Shown piece after piece: positions 52,701-59,863 of a DNA stretch of 64,000 nt (position 1 is the stretch's first letter; every line of letters starts with the position of its first letter). Both the position numbers and the translations under genes were made by a program. This DNA is from Pedobacter hiemivivus (GTDB lineage Bacteria > Bacteroidota > Bacteroidia > Sphingobacteriales > Sphingobacteriaceae): NCBI RefSeq assembly GCF_004331685.1, contig NZ_SJSM01000004.1, positions 372,001 to 436,000 of the forward strand. Reading direction: 5' to 3'. The notes beneath the pieces are model-generated. The model was not told where the DNA came from, did not search any database, and saw only the letters and a list, made by a program, of their open reading frames with translations.

Positions 52701-53421
52701 TGGAGCGCAGGCATTATTTGGTATTGAAGCTGATTTAGCATCCTACGGAAAAGTTATAGGTGCCGGCGTCCCTATTGGCGTGATTGGTGGTAAAAGTTAT
52801 CTAATGGATGCCTTAGATGGTGGAAATTGGACTTACGGAGACCAGTCCTATCCTGAAATTGGGGTAACTTATTTTGCGGGAACATTTGTTCGCCATCCCC
52901 TGGCTTTGGCTTCTGCAAAGGCTTCCTTAACATATATGAAGGAAAAAGGTCCGGCTTTGCAACAAGGTTTAAATGAAAAAGGTGCCTATTTAACCAAAGC
53001 GCTGAATTCCGAATTTGAGAAAAGGCAACTTCCAATTTACGTTGCCAATTACGGGTCCTTATGGAAAATCAAATATCATGAGGAGTTGCCTTATAGTGAA
53101 TTGATGTTTGTTTTAATGAGAGAAAAGGGAATTCATATTTTGGATGGTTTCCCATGTTTTTTAACGGAAGCAATGACTTACCCGGAAATAGATCAACTGA
53201 TCAGTTGCTTTATTGAAAGTATGGATGAAATGATTGATGCTGGTTTTTTTCCATCATTAAATCAAACGATGGATACCCAGAAATCAATTTCAGTAGTCGT
53301 AGATGGAAATAATCCACCTGTTAAAGGCGCTAAACTTGGAAAAGACAAATCTGGAAACCCGGCATGGTTTATTGAAGATCCAAATCAACAAGGGAAATAC
53401 CTACAAATAGAACTTAATTAG
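46795..53421 (+). CDS. hybrid NRPS-PKS-aminotransferase (A-T-KS-AT-ACP-AMT)
   Basis: 2208 residues in a single chain. The A domain (about 1-505) activates the starter amino acid: YILHTSGTTGNPKGV, YNQYGPTEAHVV and SGKVDRKALPKP are present. The T domain has Ser551 in IGGNSLL. The KS (608-1030) has Cys778 in NSACSTSLL, His914 in EAHGTGTP and His953 in NFGHLTHAAG. The AT (about 1127-1430) has Ser1224 in GHSVGEY and His1323 in HAFHS, the malonyl-type motif. The ACP has Ser1544 in IGLDSLL. A long linker leads to a glutamate-semialdehyde-type aminotransferase (about 1690-2140) with the PLP Lys1986 in SYGKVIGAG. The tail ends WFIEDPNQQGKYLQIE. No KR, DH, ER or methyltransferase is present, so the beta-keto group should be transaminated directly. 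Confidence 0.93.
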   Translation: MLNKNTIIDLFSEQVDKVPENIAVVFEGAPLTYRELNQRSNQLAHFLVQKNVLPNDRVAISTDRSIDTIIALLAIIKTGSAYVPIEISYPKDRIHFIAENSGAKYVLVSKKSAELYDDLQDRLLLTEDALDLAKDLSNENLALETAQDRLTYILHTSGTTGNPKGVCMGQNALVNLLLWQKEKSIADEKTKTLQFSPLSFDVSFQEIFATLTTGGTLVLISEDLRLDPLRLLNLITEQSINRIFLPFVALQSITESAVASEVYPIALKEVMTAGEQLKITPQIIKFFSQIPESTLYNQYGPTEAHVVTEFKLSGDPAQWPALPCIGEAIYHTKIFILDENLNEVPHGEVGELCISGLCLADGYLNLPEMTAEKFTFLPKSTTRIYRTGDHARLLSDGNIECLGRADHQVKIRGHRVELGEIEVVITQQPDIAQVAVVLREDFPGRKVLVAYLIGKEQNYTGNKLRTIISQSLPDYMIPVSFVWLQEFPKTTSGKVDRKALPKPDTKRPETNIIYKKPSTEKENEIAQILIEIFGYDKIGVNDSFFEIGGNSLLAQKTVAELKRQFGYSLPVTKLYQYPSIAGMAMYLEKNFTEEKITPKKSTNDHSRDIAIIGMAGKFPGANTMEDFWNLLVEGKETTTFFTSSEIDPSIPDQLKNDPSYVKARGIIKDVDKFDPAFFGINSKLAELMDPQQRIFLEISREILEKTGYLPSKHSAKVGVFAGSGNNTYYENNVLSHPNLIENQGKIQVSSVNEKDYIASRTAYHLNLKGPAVSVNSACSTSLLAIAQAVNSLRAHQCEIAIAGGSSVTSPINSGHIYQEGSMLSANGHCTPFDDSATGTVFSDGAGVVLLKKLDAAINDGDKIYAVIKGIGINNDGFGKGSFTAPSAEGQADAIASAISDAGVDAAEISYIEAHGTGTPIGDPIEFEGLVDAFGYQNRTQFCAIGSVKSNFGHLTHAAGVAGLIKTSLALYHKKIPASLGYKTPNRNIDFNNSPFYVNDKLTHWNTSSKRIAGISSFGVGGTNVHVVIEGYENAIEEQPEHNALELITWSANSETSRDAYAAALHDYLTLHPDTNLADLSYTLRKTRDDFKYRRFLVSNSITALKESLALEKQNSLNVNTLHELPQEIVFTFPGQGAQYLNMGLDLYLQEPVYKAAIDSCAGILRTYIHEDIRSIIYPEILSDEANARLKDTRYTQPALFVTEYALAKLWMSWGISPTLLCGHSVGEYVAGYLSGVFSLEDGLRLVATRGKLISELPSGSMLSVRKESTGLTALLSGDLSIAAINSAKSCVVAGPTDQITAFSALLDENEIANKLLFTSHAFHSSMMDPILDEYRAVVAQVSLSIPKIPIVSTVTGDLLSDEEATSIDYWTSHLRKTVQFSKAIETILDRDLPLFLEVGPGTVTSTLIRQIAGFNALSAKAIPSLNHIENDHDSVLSALGQLWNNGVEPNWDHFYANQKRRFIDLPTYQFERNRYWVNPIPLKSDFSEIQTPLELTKQIIPINTAVMRKTNLTKKVKQVLEDASGIEMNGIELNRNFLEIGLDSLLLTQVAISLKREFSLPITFRKLNEEYPSIETLVDYLDKNAPQDVASHTEDLAPPVLNHVQHPAYVAQTANNGHQNGNFNGAGDSALGLIAQQLEILSKQVMLMQGAPISVNQHATPQPIPVNGKKIEPADISANIELSQEEKAEIQKPFGATPKIERLSTDLDEKQLGFIKDLTERYNKKTLKSKTYASDSRPFMADPRVVSGFRPTTKELVYPIVINKSSGSKLWDIDGNEYIDALNGFGSNMLGYQPEVIKNAMHEQIEKGYEVGPQHELAADVSKLICEFTGFDRAALCSTGSEAVLGCIRIARTVTGRHLIVAFTGSYHGIIDEVLVRGTKKLKSFPAAAGIMPEAVQNILVLDYGTDETLAIIKERATEIAAVLVEPVQSRRPEFVPIDFLKKVREITTDAGIALVFDEVITGFRMHPGGAQALFGIEADLASYGKVIGAGVPIGVIGGKSYLMDALDGGNWTYGDQSYPEIGVTYFAGTFVRHPLALASAKASLTYMKEKGPALQQGLNEKGAYLTKALNSEFEKRQLPIYVANYGSLWKIKYHEELPYSELMFVLMREKGIHILDGFPCFLTEAMTYPEIDQLISCFIESMDEMIDAGFFPSLNQTMDTQKSISVVVDGNNPPVKGAKLGKDKSGNPAWFIEDPNQQGKYLQIELN

Positions 53422-53426
53422 TGATC

Positions 53427-56400
53427 ATGATAGATGCTCTAAAAAGTAATAATTTCATTGAAGTTGACTTTAATCCATTTGAAGAAGGAAAGGATATAGA
53501 AAAAGTTATTGCCCTTAACGAATCTCAAAAAGAAATCTGGCTTTCTTGCATTATTGGCGGAACGCCAGCCAGTCTCGCCTATAACGAATCTGTTTCACTT
53601 GAATTAACGGGTGAATTTGATATAAACACCTTTCAAAAAGCAGTTAACTACACCGTTCTTCGTCATGAAGCCTTGCGTGCTAATGTTTCTCATAATGGTG
53701 AAAGCCTAATCATCTATAAGGCGGTTGATTCAGAAATAATCTTTGAAGATATTTCCTCGATGGATCCTTCTCAGGTTAATGAACACTTAACTGATTTTGT
53801 TAATCATGAAATCGGTATCCCTTTTAACCTTAACAATGAAGTTCTTTTTAAATTTTTCCTTCATAAAGTAAGTGAAGACAAGTATTATTTAACAATTATC
53901 ATACATCATATTATAGGTGATGGCTGGTCAATAGGGATAATTCTGGAAGATTTAAGTACCTTCTATAATGTGTATTCAAAGAATGAAATTCCTAGAACTG
54001 GTCCTCCAGCGCAGATTAGTACCTACGCTTTAGAACAGGCTGCTTTTAATACGACGGAGCACTATAAGGAGACACAAAAATTTTGGTTAGACCAGTATAA
54101 AGATGATGTGCCCGTACTTAATATGCCATTGGATTATAACAGGCCGCCAACAAGAACTTATGAAGGAAAAAGAAATGATTATACGCTTGACGGCGAGCTT
54201 CTTGAGGCGATAAAAAAACTATCTGCTAAAGCAAACTGTAGCGTAGTATCTACCTTAATTGCCGCATTCGAAGTTTTTTTATATAAGCAAACCAATCAAG
54301 AAGATATCGTATTAGGCTTACCATCTGCTGGGCAGCTAGCTACTGAGCATTTAGATCTGGTAGGGCATTGTGTGAATCTATTACCTTTAAGAAGTAAGAT
54401 AACTCCGGACATTCCATTTATTGCGTATTTAAAGAAACGCAAAAATGAAATATATGACGCTTATGATCATCAAAAATTAACGTTCAGCGAGTTACTAAAA
54501 AATTTAAGCATTAAAAGAAACAAGGCTAATATCCCATTAGTACCAGTAGTTTTTAATGTAGATAGAGGGATGGATGACAATGTTGATTTTATGGGTTTAA
54601 CACATAGAATTATTTCTAATCCCAGGGTTTGTCAAACTTTTGAAATCTCGCTAAATGTTAACGGCTCAAAAGATGCTATGATTTTTGAGTGGGCATACAA
54701 TACTCAGCTTTTTGCTTCTGAGACGATAAATAGAATGATGGAAGATTTTAGTGCGTTATTAAAAACACTAACATCAAACCCTGAGGTATTGATCTCTCAG
54801 GCCCTTGCGAAGGATAATCCTTTCCCTGAGATCACACCAGCATATTGTGATTTCCCTGGAGATAAAACAGTCATTGATTTATTTTTAGAACAGGTAAAGA
54901 AGCATCCGCAACATAAAGCGGTTACAATTGAAGGAAAGTCTTTATCCTACGATGCATTAAATACGAAGTCCAACCAATTGGCCAATTATTTAATAAGCTC
55001 AGGTATTAAAAAGGGCTCCCTCATCCCTATCTGTCTACAACCCTCTTTAGAGATGATTGTAACCATTTTGGGTATTTTAAAAGCTGGTGCGGCATACGTA
55101 CCCATAGACCCAGAGTACCCTATATTCCGTATTAAGCACCTTTGTGATGAATCAAAAAGTAACATCATCATCAGTGATCAACTGAATTATAATAAATTAC
55201 AAGAAGTAAATGACATCAATATTTTAGCTATTGATGAGGATAAATGTAAAGTTTGGCAAACGGAGACCACTACCCCATCGGTGATTGTAACCCCAAATGA
55301 TCTTATCTATATTATTTACACTTCAGGTTCAACAGGATTACCAAAGGGTGTGATGATTGAACATGGTTCGATTATGGATTATCTTTTTGGTTTGAAAGCT
55401 AAGTTACCCATTTTAAATGAGTGCAAGACTTTTGCGCTTGGTTCTGCAATATCTACTGATTTAGGTAATACGACCTTATTTAGTGCATTAACCCTGGGCG
55501 CAGAGCTTCATATTTTTGCTAAAGACAGGTTCAATCATGTCTCTTATATTCATGACTATTTTGAGAAAACCAAAATTGATTTTCTTAAAATAGTTCCTTC
55601 GCATTGGAAATTTTTAATACATGATCATCAGGAATTATTCCCAGAAAAACTTTTAATGTTTGGAGGAGAATCTTTACCCGGGGAGTTTATCAAAAAGATT
55701 AATGAATCTAATGTGAATTGCACGGTAGTAAACCATTACGGCCCTACTGAAACTACAATAGGAAAATTACTTCATATTGTTAATAAAGATAAATTATATC
55801 CGACTAGCGTTCCTATTGGCCAGCCTTTTTCCAATACCTCGGTATATGTACTGAACAAAGACTTGAAATATTGTCCTGTAGGTGTGCCGGGTGAATTATA
55901 CATTGGCGGTGCGGGTGTTGCAAGAGGGTATTTAAACAACCCGGAAGTAACTGAAAAATCATTCATTTCTAACCCAAATCCGCAAAATGGCAATCACATC
56001 ATTTATAAAACAGGTGATTTGGTAAAATGGTTGTCAGATGGAAACATTCAATACCTTGGTCGTATTGACGATCAGATAAAGATAAGGGGTAATAGAATTG
56101 AAATTGGTGAGATACAGAATGTTTTACAAAAACATCCAAATGTTAAGCAGTCGGCTGTTTTGACCGAAGATGTGGTGAATAATGAAAAGCAACTTATAGC
56201 TTACCTGGTTACAGAGACTGATATTGATAAAGAAAATATTATCGCTTTTATGCGGGATAGGCTTCCTGACTATATGATTCCTCGTCTGCTCATCAGGTTA
56301 CCGGAACTTCCATTAACATCGAATGGAAAGATTGATAGAAATGCACTGCCAAAACGTGATCTACTTCATGTTATTGAAGAGCACACATTTGTAGCTCCTC

Positions 56401-57458
56401 AAAATAAAGAACAGGAATTAATTGCTAAAATATGGGCAGAAAACCTTGGGCTAAAACAGGTAAGTATTATTGATGATTTTTTTGAACTGGGTGGACATTC
56501 CATGATCGCTATAAAGGTGATGGTTGAAATAGAAAAGCAAACGGGAATTCGACTTCCACTTGCCATCCTTTTTGACAATTCGACTATAGAAAAACTGGCC
56601 TTAAACTTAAGTAAACCCAAGCAAGAATTAGCCTGGGATTCCCTGATTCCGATTAAGAGTAAGGGGAATAAACCGCCTCTTTATATCATTCACGGGCAGG
56701 GAATGAACATTATCATTTTTAAAAACCTTTTAAATGAAATTGATGAAGACCAACCGATTTTAGGCATACAACCTAAAGGCTTAAATCCTGAAGACGAACC
56801 TGAAAAAACCGTAGAAAAAATTGCTGCAGGATATATTAATGAAATCATTAAAGATAATCCCGAGGGTCCATATTTATTAATGGGTTATTCTTCTGGGGGA
56901 ACAATTGCGCTTGAAATGTCAGAGCAATTGCTGGAAATGGGAAAAAGGGTCTCCTTTTTAGCACTTCTTGATACTTATTATGACGGAGATAGTTACCTCC
57001 GTCTTATAAAAGAGGGTAAGATTGCTGAAGTTTTTAATCACGCTATAAAATCTGTTGGCTGCGCTTTTCTATACTTTTCTATGCATCCAAAGGCCTTTAT
57101 TGAACATAAAATAAATTTCACCCTCGGAACATTATATAATTACTATAAAAAACTTAACCCTATCAAGGTGGACTTATCAAATCCATTGTACGTTTTAGAT
57201 AGACTTCAAAAGGCGCATCAAAAAGCTTTTCGAAAATATAGGTTAAAAAAGTATAAGACGGATGTGACGCTTTTTAAAGCAAATGATAAAAAAATGAGTT
57301 ACATTTCTAATATGCAAAGTAATGGTTTTGCTCCTTACATGGGGGGAAAATTAACATTTGTTGAGATTCCGTTAGCGCATTTACAATTTTTCGACCCTAA
57401 GCATGTTCACGTTTTTTCGACAAAATTGCAAGAGGAATTAAACAAGGTTACGCCATAG
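53427..57458 (+). CDS. NRPS module with terminal thioesterase (C-A-T-TE)
   Basis: 1343 residues from the ATG at 53427; a GTG at 53421 overlapping the previous stop is the alternative. The C domain (about 20-450) has the active-site HHIIGDG at 160-166. The A domain (about 490-985) has YIIYTSGSTGLPKGVMIEHG, NHYGPTETTIG and TSNGKIDRNALPKRD. The T domain has Ser1025 in LGGHSMIA. The TE (about 1085-1340) has Ser1155 in GYSSGG, Asp in LLDTYYD and a terminal His region (PLAHLQFF). It accepts the beta-amino acyl chain from the first protein, adds a second residue and releases the product. Confidence 0.92.
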   Translation: MIDALKSNNFIEVDFNPFEEGKDIEKVIALNESQKEIWLSCIIGGTPASLAYNESVSLELTGEFDINTFQKAVNYTVLRHEALRANVSHNGESLIIYKAVDSEIIFEDISSMDPSQVNEHLTDFVNHEIGIPFNLNNEVLFKFFLHKVSEDKYYLTIIIHHIIGDGWSIGIILEDLSTFYNVYSKNEIPRTGPPAQISTYALEQAAFNTTEHYKETQKFWLDQYKDDVPVLNMPLDYNRPPTRTYEGKRNDYTLDGELLEAIKKLSAKANCSVVSTLIAAFEVFLYKQTNQEDIVLGLPSAGQLATEHLDLVGHCVNLLPLRSKITPDIPFIAYLKKRKNEIYDAYDHQKLTFSELLKNLSIKRNKANIPLVPVVFNVDRGMDDNVDFMGLTHRIISNPRVCQTFEISLNVNGSKDAMIFEWAYNTQLFASETINRMMEDFSALLKTLTSNPEVLISQALAKDNPFPEITPAYCDFPGDKTVIDLFLEQVKKHPQHKAVTIEGKSLSYDALNTKSNQLANYLISSGIKKGSLIPICLQPSLEMIVTILGILKAGAAYVPIDPEYPIFRIKHLCDESKSNIIISDQLNYNKLQEVNDINILAIDEDKCKVWQTETTTPSVIVTPNDLIYIIYTSGSTGLPKGVMIEHGSIMDYLFGLKAKLPILNECKTFALGSAISTDLGNTTLFSALTLGAELHIFAKDRFNHVSYIHDYFEKTKIDFLKIVPSHWKFLIHDHQELFPEKLLMFGGESLPGEFIKKINESNVNCTVVNHYGPTETTIGKLLHIVNKDKLYPTSVPIGQPFSNTSVYVLNKDLKYCPVGVPGELYIGGAGVARGYLNNPEVTEKSFISNPNPQNGNHIIYKTGDLVKWLSDGNIQYLGRIDDQIKIRGNRIEIGEIQNVLQKHPNVKQSAVLTEDVVNNEKQLIAYLVTETDIDKENIIAFMRDRLPDYMIPRLLIRLPELPLTSNGKIDRNALPKRDLLHVIEEHTFVAPQNKEQELIAKIWAENLGLKQVSIIDDFFELGGHSMIAIKVMVEIEKQTGIRLPLAILFDNSTIEKLALNLSKPKQELAWDSLIPIKSKGNKPPLYIIHGQGMNIIIFKNLLNEIDEDQPILGIQPKGLNPEDEPEKTVEKIAAGYINEIIKDNPEGPYLLMGYSSGGTIALEMSEQLLEMGKRVSFLALLDTYYDGDSYLRLIKEGKIAEVFNHAIKSVGCAFLYFSMHPKAFIEHKINFTLGTLYNYYKKLNPIKVDLSNPLYVLDRLQKAHQKAFRKYRLKKYKTDVTLFKANDKKMSYISNMQSNGFAPYMGGKLTFVEIPLAHLQFFDPKHVHVFSTKLQEELNKVTP

Positions 57459-57484
57459 TTAGCCTTTATGATAAGCTAAATAGA

Positions 57485-58165
57485 TTGAAAAATTTTATAG
57501 ATCATCCGATTACCTGGCGTAACTATACTAGTGATAGCTATATAGACAAAAAATGCACGCATATTTTCAAAATATCGATAGCTGATTTTGATAAAATAGT
57601 AGCGCACTATCCGACTGTTCTTCGAGCGGATGAAATTGAAAAAGCAGGTCGCTTTAAGCATATAGAGGACGCGAAAAGATATATTATTGGAAAGTTTTTT
57701 CTGAGAACAATTCTTTCAAAAACACTAGGTATCGAACCATCAGCTATTCTTTTTTCACATATTGGAAATCAGAAACCACATATTGCAGCACAACATTTTA
57801 ACATTAGCCATAGCGGCAATTTTACGATCATAGCCATAAGTCCACTCCCGATTGGGATAGATATTGAATTTATTAAAAATGATTTCGATTTTAATTCCTT
57901 ATTAAAGGTGTGCTTTACCACATCGGAGTTAGGGCACATCAAAAACGCAATTGATTTCTATACTTTCTGGACCAGAAAAGAAGCTGTACTTAAGGCAAGT
58001 GGTGAAGGAATAATTGATAATCTGCATGCCATTGATTGTTCTGAAAATACGGTATCCAGAGCAGGTGCTAACTATAAACTAACAAGTAACCAACTTGATG
58101 AATCGCATATAATCAGCTTGGCGATTAACACTTTATGTTTCAAAAATGAATATTGGTTTTTCTAA
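57485..58165 (+). CDS. Sfp-type 4'-phosphopantetheinyl transferase
   Basis: 226 residues with a TTG start at 57485 (no ATG lies near; the frame is open further upstream into the TE gene without a better start). Catalytic motifs: IGIDIEF (Mg-binding Asp/Glu), FTTSELGHI, and the signature FWTRKEAVLKASGEG. It converts the apo T and ACP domains of the two synthases to the holo form. It follows the TE gene by 26 bases. Confidence 0.9.
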   Translation: MKNFIDHPITWRNYTSDSYIDKKCTHIFKISIADFDKIVAHYPTVLRADEIEKAGRFKHIEDAKRYIIGKFFLRTILSKTLGIEPSAILFSHIGNQKPHIAAQHFNISHSGNFTIIAISPLPIGIDIEFIKNDFDFNSLLKVCFTTSELGHIKNAIDFYTFWTRKEAVLKASGEGIIDNLHAIDCSENTVSRAGANYKLTSNQLDESHIISLAINTLCFKNEYWFF

Positions 58166-58237
58166 TCTCCAATATTTCATGTATATTCATTCATATTTTA
58201 TATAGGTATTAAAATTCTAAATTTAACAGCTTAATTC

Positions 58238-59071
58238 ATGGATATTCAAAGGGTTGATGACATCTCTCATCACGAATTTATGACTAATTTTTATGAACCT
58301 GGGATTCCGGTTGTTTTTAAAAATGCATCGAAGGTTTGGAAAGCCAATGGACTATTTAGTCCTGACTGGTTCAGAACGAACTATGGCGAACGAACTATTA
58401 AAAAAAACGGCGAAACTTATACGATGAGTCAAATCATGGATTTAGTTGAAACCAGCACTGAAAGCAATCCAGCCCCTTATCCTTTAGTATTTAATATACC
58501 GGACCAAATACCTGAACTATTACCACTCTTGAACCCGCTTAATCTAAATTATGCTAGTCCAAATTGGTTAGAGTCCAAATGGTTTCAAAAGGGGTATTGG
58601 GGTAGCGCTACTGAACTTTTTATTGGTGGTCCAGGTGGCAAATTCCCATACTTACACTTAGATTATTACCATCTTAATGCCTGGATAACTCAATTGCATG
58701 GCGAGAAGCGTTTTACTGTATTTCCTAGAGGACAGGAAGATCTACTCTATCCTAAGCCAGGCGATCCATGGCGTTCTGAAGTGAATATTTTTGAGCCTGA
58801 TTATGAGAAATTTCCAAAGTATAAAGAAGCGACTCCCATTCACTTTACTGTTGGTCCGGGAGAAACCCTTTTTATTCCTTTTGGCACCTGGCACTCCGCT
58901 TATTCACTGACATCGACCATATCAGTGGCTTTTGATCAAATGAACAGTAAAAACCATAAAGATTTTTTAAAAGATGTTTGGTCGTTTAAACGTAGAGAGG
59001 GCCTTATGAAAGCGATAACCATGTACAGTTACGCATGGCTTGGCTGTAAGATGGGTGATACCTTAAAATAA
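58238..59071 (+). CDS. JmjC/cupin-8 type Fe(II)/2-oxoglutarate oxygenase
   Basis: 277 residues. The N-terminal YEPGIPVVFKNASKVWKA is the usual cupin-8 opening. The metal triad is readable as H-x-D in YLHLDYYH (about 140-147) with the distal His in PFGTWHSAYSL (about 212-222). LHGEKRFTVFPRGQEDLLYP and GPGETLFIPFG complete the double-stranded beta helix. In this cluster a beta-hydroxylation of an assembled residue is the natural role; a histone-like substrate is not expected. It begins 72 bases after the PPTase gene. Confidence 0.85.
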   Translation: MDIQRVDDISHHEFMTNFYEPGIPVVFKNASKVWKANGLFSPDWFRTNYGERTIKKNGETYTMSQIMDLVETSTESNPAPYPLVFNIPDQIPELLPLLNPLNLNYASPNWLESKWFQKGYWGSATELFIGGPGGKFPYLHLDYYHLNAWITQLHGEKRFTVFPRGQEDLLYPKPGDPWRSEVNIFEPDYEKFPKYKEATPIHFTVGPGETLFIPFGTWHSAYSLTSTISVAFDQMNSKNHKDFLKDVWSFKRREGLMKAITMYSYAWLGCKMGDTLK

Positions 59072-59074
59072 CAT

Positions 59075-59863
59075 ATGAAGGCTATAAAAGAACTTGCCAA
59101 GAAGGTAATAAAATTACATCCGCAAACAGACGTTAAACCGCTCAAAAATCTTATTCATGTTGGCTCAGAACACCACGGTTACAAGGTCCCAGATAATTTT
59201 TTAAATAAAGACTCCATATGTTATTGCATAGGAGCTGGTGAGGACATCACATTTGATACCGAATTAAAAGTATTATATGACTCAAAAATTTTCATTTTTG
59301 ACCCCATGCCAGAAGGTATAAATTACTTCATAAAATTAAAGGAAACTGTTGCCCGAGGAGAAACATTTGGTGTTTTTGATGACCCTGTATTTCAATACCG
59401 GATCAATTCTCAACAACTGGAAGAAATTACCTACGTAAATAAAGGGGTTTGGGACGAGAATACTATATTAAAGTTTTATGCACCTGATCTTGAAAACTAC
59501 ATATCTCATTCCGTCTATCTTTTTAAAGATTCAGGGGAATATATTGAAGCACCAGTAGATCGCCTGTCTAACTTTATGAAGGAATTTAATCATCCTACAG
59601 TAGATTTGGTAAAAATTGAAATCGAAGGTGCTGAGTATACTGTTATTGATACTATTGTTAAAGACAAACTCGATATTAAAGTCATCATGATAGAGTTTGA
59701 TGAAGTCTACCATGCGAAAGGCTTAGGACATAAGTTAAGAATAAAGAAAGCTTGTACCCAACTTAAGAAAGCAGGTTATGTTTTAGTACACTCTACTTAC
59801 ATGCTAAAACGAACTTTTGTACGCGAGGATGTCTATCAACAGTTAAAGTCGATGGAATTATAG
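59075..59863 (+). CDS. FkbM-family methyltransferase
   Basis: 262 residues. The FkbM core is visible: APVDRLSNFMKEFNHPTVDL, then VKIEIEGAEYTVIDTIVKDK and VIMIEFDEVYHAKG (SAM-binding strands). The N-terminal 100 residues read ICYCIGAGEDITFDTELKVL and IFIFDPMPEGINYF, the first Rossmann strands. FkbM enzymes are SAM-dependent O-methyltransferases of natural products and polysaccharides. It starts three bases after the JmjC gene, so the two are coupled; it may methylate the hydroxyl that the oxygenase installs. Its last six bases overlap the convergent GT gene. Confidence 0.88.
   Translation: MKAIKELAKKVIKLHPQTDVKPLKNLIHVGSEHHGYKVPDNFLNKDSICYCIGAGEDITFDTELKVLYDSKIFIFDPMPEGINYFIKLKETVARGETFGVFDDPVFQYRINSQQLEEITYVNKGVWDENTILKFYAPDLENYISHSVYLFKDSGEYIEAPVDRLSNFMKEFNHPTVDLVKIEIEGAEYTVIDTIVKDKLDIKVIMIEFDEVYHAKGLGHKLRIKKACTQLKKAGYVLVHSTYMLKRTFVREDVYQQLKSMEL

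Noticed and set aside
46795..59863. Siderophore reading of the NRPS cluster
   Set aside because: No catechol or hydroxamate genes, TonB receptor or iron box are visible; the AMT and lack of a heterocyclisation domain point to another product.
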